From the NCBI RefSeq assembly GCF_014204495.1, contig NZ_JACHLN010000003.1, positions 310,001 to 374,000 of the forward strand: 64,000 nt of DNA. The letters run 5' to 3'. Position numbers and translations under genes: made by a program. Under the pieces are notes generated by a model. That model saw only the letters and a program-made list of their open reading frames with translations. It ran no database searches and had not been told where the DNA came from. Each line of letters begins with the position of its first letter. Positions within the stretch are counted from its first letter, which is position 1. Positions 1-9,925 of the stretch are shown here, piece by piece. Source of the DNA: Sphingomonas kyeonggiensis. GTDB taxonomy: Bacteria; Pseudomonadota; Alphaproteobacteria; Sphingomonadales; Sphingomonadaceae.

Positions 1-1014
1 ACGCGTGAGGGGCTGACGGCCTATTTCCGCGAAGACCTCCAGCGGGCTTGGAAGGACTGGGAACCAGCCGGCATCGCAATCCGCGGCTACAACACCGAAC
101 AGAACGCCGACGACATCGACGATCTGCGGAAGCATCTGGGCACGGAGAAGATCGACCTCTGGGGCATCAGCTACGGCTCGCACCTCGCGCTCAGCGTGCT
201 CAAGCGACACGGTGACCGGGTGAACCGCGTCGCGCTGGCCAGCCTTGAAGGGCAGGACCAGACCGTGAAGCGCCCGGCGCGGATCGACGCTTTCCTGGAT
301 CAGGTCGACGCCCTGCTGGGTACGGACCCGGCGATCCGTGCGAAGATACCCGACTTCAAGGCCTTGATGCGCCGCGTTCATACCCGGCTCGAGGCGAACC
401 CCATCCGGATGGCCACCAAGCTGGGAAACACACCGATCGAGTTGCAGCTGGGCGGCTTCGGCATCCAGCTCATGTCGGGCGGGCTGATCGCCAATCCGCG
501 CACACTGGTGATGCTGCCGGAAATATATCGGGCGCTCGATGCCGGTAAAACGGAGGTGCTCGCGCCGTTCCTGGGCGAGTTTACCGGCCTTCTAGGTATC
601 AGCGGCATGCCCGAGGCCATGGACCTGGCATCGGGAATTTCGCCCGGCCGCCTGGCCATGGTGCAGCGCGAGGCGCGGACAGCCGTATTGGGGGATGCGC
701 TGAACTTCCCGATGCCGCACCTGCTGGGCGCGGTCCCGGCGGTCGACCTTGGCGAAGGCTTCCGGGCACCGATCCGCATCGGTCACCCCGCCCTGCTGGT
801 TGCCGGATCGCTGGACGGCCGCACACCGCTGGCCGAACAAGCCGAGGTAGCGGCGCAATTCCAGCGCAAATCCCGCATGATCGTCGAGAATGCAGGCCAC
901 AATGTCTTCGAGGCCCATCCCGATGTGCAGGGCCTGCTGGTGCGGTTCTTCAGCGGCGAGACACTGGCCGACACGAAGCTGGCCCTGCCTCCGCCAAAAT
1001 TCCAGCTGGGATGA
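1..1014 (+). CDS. Alpha/beta hydrolase, proline iminopeptidase-like (5' end outside window)
   Basis: The reading frame is open from base 1, so the N-terminus lies upstream of the window; the first visible GTG at 196 is internal. The visible 337 residues hold the nucleophile elbow GISYGS around residues 57-62, a late Asp in the SLDGRTPL stretch and a His in ENAGHNVF, in the order Ser-Asp-His of the alpha/beta hydrolase fold. The wording around the elbow and the lid resembles the S33 aminopeptidase/TAP-like families, but substrate cannot be read from the sequence. It is convergent with gspK and probably unrelated to the secretion genes. Confidence 0.8.
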   Translation, partial: TREGLTAYFREDLQRAWKDWEPAGIAIRGYNTEQNADDIDDLRKHLGTEKIDLWGISYGSHLALSVLKRHGDRVNRVALASLEGQDQTVKRPARIDAFLDQVDALLGTDPAIRAKIPDFKALMRRVHTRLEANPIRMATKLGNTPIELQLGGFGIQLMSGGLIANPRTLVMLPEIYRALDAGKTEVLAPFLGEFTGLLGISGMPEAMDLASGISPGRLAMVQREARTAVLGDALNFPMPHLLGAVPAVDLGEGFRAPIRIGHPALLVAGSLDGRTPLAEQAEVAAQFQRKSRMIVENAGHNVFEAHPDVQGLLVRFFSGETLADTKLALPPPKFQLG

Positions 1015-1212
1015 CTTGACCGGAAACGCCGAGCGGCGAACGACCGCCGATGTCTAGACCTCCGCGAAAGGTGGATTGGCGGTAACGTGTCCCATATCAG
1101 TCATTCTGGACGCCGTTCAAAGTTGGCTGAACGAATGGCGGGTTTCGGGATCGCGTCGCACTAGACTGAACGATCGAGATTAGGGCGCAAACCGGTCGGC
1201 ACTAACCCGTCC
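1015..1212. other. Intergenic region between hydrolase and gspK
   Basis: Convergent spacer of about 200 bases. I see no open frame with coding character, no clear hairpin followed by a T run and no repeat here. Confidence 0.4.
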
Positions 1213-2088
1213 CTACCGCCCCGCCACAAACCCCGGTGCGTCCGGCGGCACGCTCGCCCCGCGCCAGCGCTCCACCACGCCGACCGCGATCTTGCCGTCC
1301 TGGCGCAGCACGCGCTGGATCAGCACCGCGGCCTGCTGGCTGGTGGTGCCGATCGTCGCGCGGGTGCGGACCCAGAAGGTGTTCGAGCGGAAGCCGGTGC
1401 CCCAGGGGAGCGAGAGGTTGAGGTCGCCCAGGTCCTTGAGGGTGAGCTTGCCGTTGCGGGCGCGGATCTCGGCGAGGCGCTGGGCGGCGAGCGGGTCGCG
1501 GAACAGGACCTGCAGCATCTCGGGATCGGCGGCGTTGAGGTTGATCGCGGTGGCACCGGGCAGCGCCGTCACCAGCCGCTCGAGCCGGGCAGTCGCCTGG
1601 GGCTCGAGGCCGGCCATGCGCAGCGGGCGGATATCGGTGACCGGCCCGTAGAGGCGGACATAGGTGACCGCCTTGACCACATCCTCCGCCGACAGGCCGA
1701 CATCCTTGGCGATCGTCTGGAACAGCACGATCGCGCCGGCATCGCCGTTTCGCAGCATGTTGAGGTTGAAGCGCCCCTCAGCATCGGCGATCGCGAGGTC
1801 GAAGGTGCCGCCTTCGATCGGGGCGGCGCTTTCGGAGAGTTTCGCCCAGGGCTCGGTCTGGTTATCCTCGTTCGGCGCGGCGACCATGTCGCGGCGGAGC
1901 GCGACCACGGCGGAGAGTTCGCCGCCGCGAACTACGGCCAGCGCGCGGGCCGCTTCGCGGGTGCGGAGGGCGCGATCGAGTGCGATTTCTTCGCGATTGA
2001 TTAGCAATAGCACAAGTCCGGACGCGATCGCGACGAACATCAGCACGTTGACGAGGATCATCCCGGCTTCGTCTTCGCGGCGGCTCAT
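1213..2088 (-). CDS. gspK: T2SS minor pseudopilin GspK
   Basis: Encodes 291 residues beginning MSRREDEAGM; the ATG overlaps the gspJ stop as ATGA, which fixes the start. The prepilin-type site is G9/M10 followed by a hydrophobic helix (ILVNVLMFVAIASGLVLLLI) without the Glu at +5, as is characteristic of GspK. The rest is the large periplasmic domain, with the helix-rich segments typical of the family. GspK is thought to cap the pseudopilus tip with GspI and GspJ. It is the last gene of a short minus-strand operon after the periplasmic binding protein-like gene and gspJ. Confidence 0.93.
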   Translation of the reverse strand: MSRREDEAGMILVNVLMFVAIASGLVLLLINREEIALDRALRTREAARALAVVRGGELSAVVALRRDMVAAPNEDNQTEPWAKLSESAAPIEGGTFDLAIADAEGRFNLNMLRNGDAGAIVLFQTIAKDVGLSAEDVVKAVTYVRLYGPVTDIRPLRMAGLEPQATARLERLVTALPGATAINLNAADPEMLQVLFRDPLAAQRLAEIRARNGKLTLKDLGDLNLSLPWGTGFRSNTFWVRTRATIGTTSQQAAVLIQRVLRQDGKIAVGVVERWRGASVPPDAPGFVAGR

Positions 2089-2726
2089 TGCTTGGGATAC
2101 TCCGCCTGATCGGGCAGCGTGACGACGCGGCGCAGCGCGCCCGGCGTGCCGCCCGGGCCGGTCGCCTGGAGGGCGATCTCGATCGCGCGGGGCCATTTAT
2201 CCTTGTCTTCCTCGCGCATCGGCCAGCGCGGGCTCCAGGCGGCGCCGTCAAAGAAGCGCCAGCGGACATTGGCGACGCCGCCGACCACGGTCTGCACCAT
2301 GGCGCCCGAGCCGCGGACGAGATTGCCGTTGGCGACCGAATATTGCAGCGGCACCGCCGGTCCGCCGAAACCGGGCGCGGCGCGGGTGAAGTTGAGCTTC
2401 TCGCCCCCGCCCTCGACGCGGCCGACCGAGATCTGGTCGATGTCGCTCGACACGACGAACATCGCGCGCTGGAGATCGGCGAGGCGATCGAGGCGCTTCT
2501 CGGTGCGGCCCTGCACCTTGATGATGCCGTCAACCAGCGCGAGCCCGGCCACCGCGATCAGCGCGAACAGGCCGAGCGAGATCAACAGCTCGATCAGGGT
2601 GAAGCCGGCATCTCCGTCCCGCTCCGCTTCCCGGCGAAAGCCGGGATCCAGGGTCACGAGCGAGGTCCCGCCCGGCCCTGGGCCCCGGCTTTCGCCGGGG
2701 TGCTGGAGAAGGACATCGCCGGCCAC
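2085..2726 (-). CDS. gspJ: T2SS minor pseudopilin GspJ with repeat-derived leader
   Basis: Encodes 213 residues from a GTG. The prepilin motif is DAG/FTLIELLISLGLFALIAVAG, with cleavage after G41 and Glu at +5. The C-terminal domain fits GspJ, which binds GspI and GspK at the pseudopilus tip. The first 33 or so residues (HPGESRGPGP...PGFRR) are the translation of a REP-like palindromic repeat, giving an unusually long leader. An alternative GTG at 2657 would give a 17-residue leader instead. Overlaps gspK by four bases. Confidence 0.92.
   Translation of the reverse strand: MAGDVLLQHPGESRGPGPGGTSLVTLDPGFRREAERDGDAGFTLIELLISLGLFALIAVAGLALVDGIIKVQGRTEKRLDRLADLQRAMFVVSSDIDQISVGRVEGGGEKLNFTRAAPGFGGPAVPLQYSVANGNLVRGSGAMVQTVVGGVANVRWRFFDGAAWSPRWPMREEDKDKWPRAIEIALQATGPGGTPGALRRVVTLPDQAEYPKQ
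2628..2702. repeat. REP-like palindromic repeat, copy 1 (inside gspJ leader)
   Basis: Two inverted half-elements: one ending with CCCGGCGAAAGCCGGGAT near 2630-2647 and one with GGGCCCCGGCTTTCGCCGGGG at 2680-2700, separated by about 35 variable bases. The same element recurs at 4499-4577 and 9963-10037. Read on the minus strand it is in frame with gspJ. Confidence 0.8.
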
Positions 2727-2733
2727 GACAATC

Positions 2734-3774
2734 CTACGAACCCGAACTCGATGCCACCGGGGTGTAGCCCGTCGGGCCGGCTACCACGATCGCAAAGTCG
2801 CGAGCGACCGAGCCGTCGGTGCGGAAGCGGACTGGGCCGGTGACGCCGTGGAAGCCCTTGGCGTCCATCAGCCCCTCGATGCCCAGGCGATTGTCGGCGC
2901 GCAGCGTGTTGGCGATGCCGGCGGCGTCATAGGCCAGCGCGGCGATCGTGCCGGGATCGCCGCCGTTGCGGGCCTGGAAGGCGCTGGCGAAGGTGCCGAA
3001 GGCGTTGGGATCGGGGCTGGCGAGCCAGGCACCCTCGAGCGCGGCGAGCGCGGTGGGGCGGTTGTCGAGCCCCTGGAAGGTGCCGAGCAGCTGGATGCCG
3101 GTGTCCTTGAGCGCACGGGCGGCGGCGAGGACCGTCTCGCCCGAGCCAGGGAGCAGCACCGCGTCGGGCGCCTCGCCCGGATTGGGCAGCGGCTGGCCGG
3201 GCTTCACCTGGAGGATGGTGACGGTGATGCCGAGCTCGCCCTCGCTCTTGCCGGCGGCGAGCGCGGCGGCGGCGCTCCAGGGCGAGCCGTCGTCGATCAT
3301 CGTGACGGTCTTGACCCCGCGGGTGCGGGCATAGCGCAGGATCGCGGTGGTCACCTGTCCGGCGGTAATGCCGAAGATCCAGGTGCCGGGTGCGCGGAGA
3401 ACCGAGTCATTGCTGAACGCGATTACGGGCACGCGCCCGGCAATCGTGCTGGAGACGGCGGGGACTTCGTCCGCGCTGAGCGGGCCGAGGATCAGCGCGG
3501 GCTTGAGCTTGATCGCCTTGGCCGCCGCCGCGGCCGCGCCGGCCGCGGTGCCGCCGGTGTCGAAGCTCTGCACATAGGCATTGTTTTCCGCGAGCAACGC
3601 CGCCTGCCGCATGCTAAGGCCCAGCCGCGCTCGCGGCCCCGTGAGCGGCAGCAGCAGGGCGATCGGGCGCTTGTCCTTCTTCTCCGCTGCGAAGACGACA
3701 GAGGGAAGCACGACCGATGCCGCTGACGCGACCAGTCCTGATTGCAGCGACTTCAGCAGGGACCGTCGATCCAT
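2734..3774 (-). CDS. Periplasmic binding protein-like protein (type 1 fold; penicillin-binding protein activator-like)
   Basis: Encodes 346 residues from the ATG at 3774 (MDRRSLLKSL); a GTG ten codons upstream is possible. Residues 1-30 form a signal peptide with a double Arg (DRRSLLKS) and an AA-rich cleavage area, so export is expected, perhaps by Tat. The body begins KRPIALLLPLTGPRARLGLSM and continues as a type 1 periplasmic-binding fold (Peripla_BP_6/LpoA-like): ALILGPLSADEVPAVSSTI, VPVIAFSND, DAVLLPGSG. It lies seven bases before gspJ on the same strand. A role in peptidoglycan control for T2SS assembly is possible but is inference only. Confidence 0.7.
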   Translation of the reverse strand: MDRRSLLKSLQSGLVASAASVVLPSVVFAAEKKDKRPIALLLPLTGPRARLGLSMRQAALLAENNAYVQSFDTGGTAAGAAAAAAKAIKLKPALILGPLSADEVPAVSSTIAGRVPVIAFSNDSVLRAPGTWIFGITAGQVTTAILRYARTRGVKTVTMIDDGSPWSAAAALAAGKSEGELGITVTILQVKPGQPLPNPGEAPDAVLLPGSGETVLAAARALKDTGIQLLGTFQGLDNRPTALAALEGAWLASPDPNAFGTFASAFQARNGGDPGTIAALAYDAAGIANTLRADNRLGIEGLMDAKGFHGVTGPVRFRTDGSVARDFAIVVAGPTGYTPVASSSGS

Positions 3775-4490
3775 TGCCGACTCTGGGAGGGGAAAGCGGG
3801 TCACGCCGGTCTATTATCCTCTTCGCCCTGATCGGCATAGGGGCGTATCTGCTGGCATTGCTGGTGACGATGCCGGCGAGCGTGATCTTCCGGAACGCAC
3901 CGTGGCGCACCGGGGTGGCGGGCACGGTGTGGAACGGCGAAGTGGGCATCGCCGGCGGGGCGAGCTTCGCCTGGCACATGGCGCCGCTGCGCTCGCTGAC
4001 CAGCCTGGCCTTTGCCGCCGACTGGAAGGCGACGGGACCGGATACCGACCTGGGCGGGCAGATGCTCCAGCATCTCGGCGGGCGGACCGTGCTCGACCAT
4101 GTCAGCGGATCGGCGGACGCCAGCCTGTTCAAGGCGCTGCAGCCGAACCTGCCCTTCACCTGCAACCTGACGATGCAGGTAGAGATGCAGCGGATCGCGA
4201 GCGGTGGCGGCGCGCGGATGGCGAACGGCAAGGTCACCACCGATCCGGGCAGCTGCCGGGCGAAGAATGGCGGCGGGCCAGTGGCGGTCCCTGCCCTGCT
4301 GATCACCGCCGAGCATGTCGGCGATCGCACGACGATCCGGGTGGCGCCTTCGGCCCAGCGGATGAAGACGCTGATGACCGCGGTGCTGAGCGAGAGCGGC
4401 GCGCTGGAGATCTCGATGACGGCGGAGGGTGCGGCGGTATTGCCGTTCGTCGGGCTGCCTGCCGGGGTTACGGTGCAGGGGCAGATGTGA
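3774..4490 (+). CDS. gspN: T2SS protein GspN
   Basis: Encodes 238 residues if the TTG at 3774 is used. An ATG at 3717 is in frame, but the stretch 3717-3773 has poor third-position GC in this frame and codes for the signal peptide of the opposite gene, so I prefer the TTG. One membrane segment (SIILFALIGIGAYLLALLVTM) is followed by the GspN pattern LPASVIF-type motif (MPASVIFRNAPWRTGVAGTVWNGEVGIAGG). GspN is a bitopic inner-membrane accessory protein of some T2SS; its role is poorly known. Divergent and abutting the binding-protein gene, convergent to gspF. Confidence 0.85.
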   Translation: MPTLGGESGSRRSIILFALIGIGAYLLALLVTMPASVIFRNAPWRTGVAGTVWNGEVGIAGGASFAWHMAPLRSLTSLAFAADWKATGPDTDLGGQMLQHLGGRTVLDHVSGSADASLFKALQPNLPFTCNLTMQVEMQRIASGGGARMANGKVTTDPGSCRAKNGGGPVAVPALLITAEHVGDRTTIRVAPSAQRMKTLMTAVLSESGALEISMTAEGAAVLPFVGLPAGVTVQGQM

Positions 4491-4498
4491 CTTCACTG

Positions 4499-4577
4499 TT
4501 CCCCGGCGAAAGCCGGGGCTCAGGGCCACAAGCGACATGGCAGAGAAACCCTGGGCCCCGGCTTTCGCCCGGATGAC
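4499..4577. repeat. REP-like palindromic repeat, copy 2 (gspN/gspF convergent spacer)
   Basis: Begins TTCCCCGGCGAAAGCCGGGG, a 7-bp stem with GAAA loop at 4501-4518, and ends with the inverted counterpart CCCCGGCTTTCGCCCGG at 4556-4572. Here it sits between two converging genes, where it could act as a bidirectional RNA hairpin. Confidence 0.8.
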
Positions 4578-4579
4578 GC

Positions 4580-5806
4580 TCAGAGCCCCACCAGGTTGTT
4601 GAGGTTGATGATCGGCAGCAGGATCGCCAGCACCATCATCAGCACCAGCCCGCCCATCACCAACAGCACCAGCGGCTCGACCAGCGCGACCAGGGTGGAA
4701 ACGAGCGCGTCCAGTTCCCGCTGCAGCTCGTCCGAGGCGCGGCCGAGCGCGGGGGCGAGCTTGCCCGAGCTCTCGCCCGAGGCGACGATCGCGACCAGCA
4801 TCGAGGGGAAGATCCCCGCCTCGCTCATCGCCGCGCGTAGGCTGATGCCTTCGCGGACCCGGGTGGCGACGCCGATCGCCTTTTCGCGGACCCAGCGATT
4901 GGGCGTGACCGCGGCGGCGGCATGGAGCGCGTCAACCAGCGGCACGGCGCTGCCGACCAGCGTGGCGAGGCTGCCGGCGAAGCGCGCGGCGCTGAGCTGG
5001 CGGCTGAACCGGCGGAACGGGCGCTTCTCCGAGAAGAAGCGATCGATGCGCAGGCGGTTGGCAGGCACGCGGGCCCAGCGGAAGAAGACCAGCGCCGCCA
5101 CGGCAATGCCGAGCAGCAGGTAGAGCCCGAAATTCTGGAGGAACCAGCTGACCGCGATCAACGCCCGGGTGAGGAAGGGCAGTTCGGCGCCGCGCGAGAC
5201 GAACACCTTTACGATGTCCGGCACGATATAGACGAGCAACAGCGCCATCATGCCGATCGACACCAGCGCCAGCAGCGCGGGGTACATCAGGGCGAGCTGG
5301 AGTTTCTGGCCGTTGGCCTGGCGGTTCTCGACGAATTCGGCGAGGTGGTTGAGCACGTCAGGCAGCTTGCCCGAGGCCTCGCCCGCCGCGACCGAAGCGC
5401 GGTAGAATTCGGGGAACGCCTTGGGATGCTGCGCCAGCGCGGCGGCGAAGCTGCGGCCATCGAGGATCGCGGCGCGGACATCGAGCAGGAGCGAGCTGGT
5501 TGGGGCCTGTTCGGACTGGGTGGCGACAAGCCGCAGCGATTCCTCGATCGCGATGTCCGAGCCGACCAGCGTGGCGATCTGGCGGGTTACCGTGGCGAGC
5601 GCCTTGGACGACAGGCCGGCGCGGCGGAACCGGGGCAGCTGGATGCTGCCGAGGCTGGCGCCCTTCTCTGCCGCAACCTCGACCGAGAGCGGCAGCAGTG
5701 CCTGTTCGCGCAGCAGCGCGCGGGCAGCCGAGGGGCTGGAGGCCTCGATAATGCCCTTCCTGGCGGCGCCGGCCTTGTCGGCAGCGCGATAGGCGTAGGC
5801 GGGCAT
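4580..5806 (-). CDS. gspF: T2SS inner-membrane platform protein GspF
   Basis: Encodes 408 residues, the usual GspF length. It shows two repeated cytoplasmic T2SF domains: one with LATVTRQIATLVGSDIAIEESL and GEASGKLPDVLNHLAEF, the other with FAGSLATLVGSAVPLVDALHAA and GESSGKLAPALGRASDEL. Three membrane segments are visible (LMYPALLALVSIGMMALLLVYIV, LYLLLGIAVAALVFF and VEPLVLLVMGGLVLMMVLAILLPI). GspF contacts GspE and GspL and is thought to be the polytopic core of the assembly platform. The stop of gspE lies three bases upstream of its ATG. Confidence 0.96.
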   Translation of the reverse strand: MPAYAYRAADKAGAARKGIIEASSPSAARALLREQALLPLSVEVAAEKGASLGSIQLPRFRRAGLSSKALATVTRQIATLVGSDIAIEESLRLVATQSEQAPTSSLLLDVRAAILDGRSFAAALAQHPKAFPEFYRASVAAGEASGKLPDVLNHLAEFVENRQANGQKLQLALMYPALLALVSIGMMALLLVYIVPDIVKVFVSRGAELPFLTRALIAVSWFLQNFGLYLLLGIAVAALVFFRWARVPANRLRIDRFFSEKRPFRRFSRQLSAARFAGSLATLVGSAVPLVDALHAAAAVTPNRWVREKAIGVATRVREGISLRAAMSEAGIFPSMLVAIVASGESSGKLAPALGRASDELQRELDALVSTLVALVEPLVLLVMGGLVLMMVLAILLPIINLNNLVGL

Positions 5807-5809
5807 GGC

Positions 5810-7290
<1,481 letters not shown>

Positions 7291-7294
<4 letters not shown>

Positions 7295-7788
7295 GCGCCG
7301 AAGTCCACGGTGGCGCTGACCCGGCCGGGGGTCGCAGTGCGCTGGATGTCCACCCGCTTGATCCGCAGGCTGGAGGTTGCCGAGAGATCGGCGAGCCACG
7401 CCATGACGCTGTCATAGCTGCCATCGGCGATCGTTGCGCGGGCACCGCCGGTGACGGGCGCGACTGTGGCGGCAAGGCCGAAGCTGCTCGTCGAGCCGTT
7501 GATCACATCCGCCGGCGAGCCCTGGCGGCGCTGGGGTTGACCCGAGGAGAGCGTGCCCGCGGCGCGGATGCGCGCGGTGAGCGTCTCATAGGTGCGGATA
7601 TCCTGCAGCGCCGAGGCGCGGGCGGACTGGAGCGGTTTGATGATGCCGAAGATCAGCACCAGCGCGGCGAGGAACAGCGCGAGGCCGGTGAGCATGACCT
7701 GCTCGCGGCGGCTGCGGCCGCTCCACCAGCCATCGAAGCGGATCAGCGCGGCGTCGAGCGCCGGCATGCGGGCGAGAATCAGTCTCAT
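7291..7788 (-). CDS. gspM: T2SS inner-membrane protein GspM
   Basis: Encodes 165 residues. A short cytoplasmic N-terminus with W-W-R residues (FDGWWSGRSRREQ) precedes one membrane helix (VMLTGLALFLAALVLIFGII), then a coiled region and a small ferredoxin-like periplasmic domain, as in GspM. It overlaps gspL and gspE by four bases each, so translation is likely coupled. GspM stabilises GspL in the platform. Confidence 0.9.
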
Positions 7789-8894
7789 GCGGCACTCGCC
7801 GTAATGCGGATCGCACCTTCGGGCGAGCGGACGACCTGCGCCCCTACCCCCGCTCCCTTGAGCGCCGACTCGATCTGCCCCTGGAGGCCGATATCGGGCG
7901 AGGCGTCGAGATCGAGGGTGAGCAGCCTACCCTCGAAGGTCATCGCCCGGACGGTCAGCGCGCCGGAAAGCGGCCCGAGCGCGCCCGAGACGCGGTTGAC
8001 CAGCGGCAGGAAAAGCTGCGGCACTTGGCCGCCGCCGGTGGGCAGCAGGCCGGTGATCGAATTGGCGAGATCGTCCCCCAGCGCTACGCCGGGCGCCGCT
8101 ACCAGCGCTGCGGCGCGGGTCTCCGCCTCACGCCGATCGGCGATACTGCGCAGCATTATCACATCCCCGAACGCGATCACGACATGCGCGGCGGCGCCGA
8201 TCGCGGCGACCCAGGCGAATTTCCGCCAGAGGCTCGATCCGGCGACCTTGCGCACCGCATAGGCGCCCTGGCGCAGGTTGAGCGCGGCGACCGCGGCACC
8301 AGCGGCAGGGCCGAAGGCGGCGGCGTCGAGCGCGGCCGAGCCCTTCTGCATATCGTCGGGCAGCGGCTCGCCATAACTGATGACCCCCGGGCGATCCGCG
8401 GCTTCCCAGGCTGGGCGCAGCAGCGGCGCGGGCACTTCGAAACCGGTGCCGTCGGCATCGCGCACCGCGGCGCGGCCGCCGGACTGCGACACTGCCCAAC
8501 CCTCGGCTGGACGCGGCAGGGTGAGGACGTCGGGCACCATCGCGGCATGGCCGATCCCAGCTTCCTCGGCCTGGACGACCCAGCGGGCCATCACGTCGTG
8601 GCGAACGATGCCGACCAGGTAGCGGCCGGGCGCGATCTGCTCGCCGAGCGCGATGTGCACCGAATCGACCGGTTCGGCGATTCGGTCCTCGATCGCAAAG
8701 GGCAGCGCGGCGACGCGGCGGGCATGGCTGGGCAATGGCAGGTCCACCGCGAGCAGGCGCACCTGCCCGGTGGGGACGAGAATGGTTGCGGGCCAATCGC
8801 GCACGGTTATGATCAGGCGGTCACCCGCCAGCGTCCACACACCTGCGGCGGAGGGAATATTTGGGTCGGGCGCACCCGTGGCGTTTGGGCTCAT
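7785..8894 (-). CDS. gspL: T2SS inner-membrane protein GspL
   Basis: Encodes 369 residues from the ATG at 8894 (MSPNATGAPD). In-frame ATGs at 8924 and 8960 and a further start at 9017 exist but run into the palindromes or the divergent gspG. The first 230 residues form the cytoplasmic actin-like domain (VRLLAVDLPLPSHARRVAAL, PFAIEDRIAEP), then a membrane helix (FAWVAAIGAAAHVVIAFGDVIML) and a periplasmic ferredoxin-like domain. GspL recruits GspE to the membrane. First gene of the minus operon; divergent from gspG. Confidence 0.9.
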   Translation of the reverse strand: MSPNATGAPDPNIPSAAGVWTLAGDRLIITVRDWPATILVPTGQVRLLAVDLPLPSHARRVAALPFAIEDRIAEPVDSVHIALGEQIAPGRYLVGIVRHDVMARWVVQAEEAGIGHAAMVPDVLTLPRPAEGWAVSQSGGRAAVRDADGTGFEVPAPLLRPAWEAADRPGVISYGEPLPDDMQKGSAALDAAAFGPAAGAAVAALNLRQGAYAVRKVAGSSLWRKFAWVAAIGAAAHVVIAFGDVIMLRSIADRREAETRAAALVAAPGVALGDDLANSITGLLPTGGGQVPQLFLPLVNRVSGALGPLSGALTVRAMTFEGRLLTLDLDASPDIGLQGQIESALKGAGVGAQVVRSPEGAIRITASAA

Positions 8895-8933
8895 TGTCAC
8901 ATTTGCTTCATGGGCAGGACGCATGGGGCGGGG

Positions 8934-9437
8934 ATGCGCATAGTTTTGAAACAGTTCCATGACATCGCACCTGAGGTGCGCACTCACATTGCACCTAAGG
9001 TGCAGGACCGCAAGCACGCCGTGCCCGAGAGCGAGGCCGGTTTGACGCTCATCGAAATGATGATCGTGCTGGTGATTATCGCGATCGTGGCGGGCCTTGT
9101 CGCGATGAACGTGATGGGCCGCCCGGACGAGGCGAAGGCGACCGCCACCAAGAGCAACATCGCCGCCATCTCGGGCGCGCTCAAAATGTACCGGCTCGAC
9201 AATGGCGACTATCCCACCACCCAGCAGGGGCTGAAGGCGCTGGTCGAGAAGACCACCATGCCGCCGCTCCCGGCGACCTTCCCACAGGGCGGCTATCTCT
9301 CCGCCCCCGCGCTCGATGCCTGGGGCAAGCCCTACGAATACAGCTCGGAAGGCGGGGCCTTCACGATTCGCTCGCTCGGCAAGGACGGCAAGGTGGGCGG
9401 CGAAGGCGTGGACGCCGATATCGAAGGCAAGGGCTGA
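8934..9437 (+). CDS. gspG: T2SS major pseudopilin GspG
   Basis: Encodes 167 residues from ATG 8934, or about 145 from a GTG at 9000, which would leave the tandem palindromes upstream of the gene and give a normal 14-residue leader. The prepilin site is EAG/LTLIEMMIVLVIIAIVAGLVA, cleaved after G36 with Glu at +5. The body has the GspG signature: KSNIAAISGALKMYRLDNGDYPTTQQGLKALV, WGKPYEY and the C-terminal calcium-loop region. GspG polymerises into the pseudopilus. First gene of gspG-H-I-C-D. Confidence 0.95.
   Translation: MRIVLKQFHDIAPEVRTHIAPKVQDRKHAVPESEAGLTLIEMMIVLVIIAIVAGLVAMNVMGRPDEAKATATKSNIAAISGALKMYRLDNGDYPTTQQGLKALVEKTTMPPLPATFPQGGYLSAPALDAWGKPYEYSSEGGAFTIRSLGKDGKVGGEGVDADIEGKG
8966..9004. 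promoter_or_regulatory. Tandem palindromes in the gspL/gspG divergent region
   Basis: CGCACCTGAGGTGCG at 8966-8980 and TGCACCTAAGGTGCA at 8990-9004 are two 15-bp palindromes with 7-bp arms and one central base. Their cores GCACCTNAGGTGC are identical apart from the centre, and centres are 24 bp apart. They lie between the oppositely oriented gspL and gspG genes, overlapping the first codons of gspG if its ATG at 8934 is used. They look like a double operator for a dimeric regulator; the regulator is unknown. Confidence 0.65.
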
Positions 9438-9442
9438 TCCCC

Positions 9443-9925
9443 ATGCGGGGGGCCGACATCACTGAGCGCCCCTCCGAAGCGGGCATGACGCTCGTCGAGA
9501 TGCTGGTGGTGCTGGCCATCATCGGCGTGATGGCGGGCGCGGTCGCGCTCGGCATGGGATCGGTGACGCGCGCGCCGAGCGTGGAGACCGAGGCGCGGCG
9601 GCTGGCGACGATGCTCCAGTCGGCGGCGGACGACGCGATGCTCGGCGACCGGACGATCGCCTTCACCGTGCGCAAGGACGGCTATGGCTTCGCGGTGATG
9701 AACCGCGACGGCGGGATCGTGCCCAGGACCGACAAGGCGTTCGGCTTCCATCAGCTGCCCGGCGGCATGGTGATGACGCTGAGCGTCAAGCCACCGGTGG
9801 TGCTCGGCGTCGACGGCGCCGGCAAGCCGATGCAGGCAGTGATCGAGAGCGGACAGCGCAAGTGGACGGTCGTCTATGACGGAATGACCGTGCGGGCGTT
9901 TCCGGCGACGGGATTGAAGCTGTGA
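9443..9925 (+). CDS. gspH: T2SS minor pseudopilin GspH
   Basis: Encodes 160 residues. The leader MRGADITERPSEAG is followed by MTLVEMLVVLAIIGVMAG, with cleavage after G14 and Glu at +5. The remainder is a beta-rich GspH domain (ARRLATMLQSAADDAMLGDRTIAFTV). GspH links the tip complex to the GspG shaft. Starts five bases after gspG, and its stop overlaps the gspI start. Confidence 0.92.
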   Translation: MRGADITERPSEAGMTLVEMLVVLAIIGVMAGAVALGMGSVTRAPSVETEARRLATMLQSAADDAMLGDRTIAFTVRKDGYGFAVMNRDGGIVPRTDKAFGFHQLPGGMVMTLSVKPPVVLGVDGAGKPMQAVIESGQRKWTVVYDGMTVRAFPATGLKL

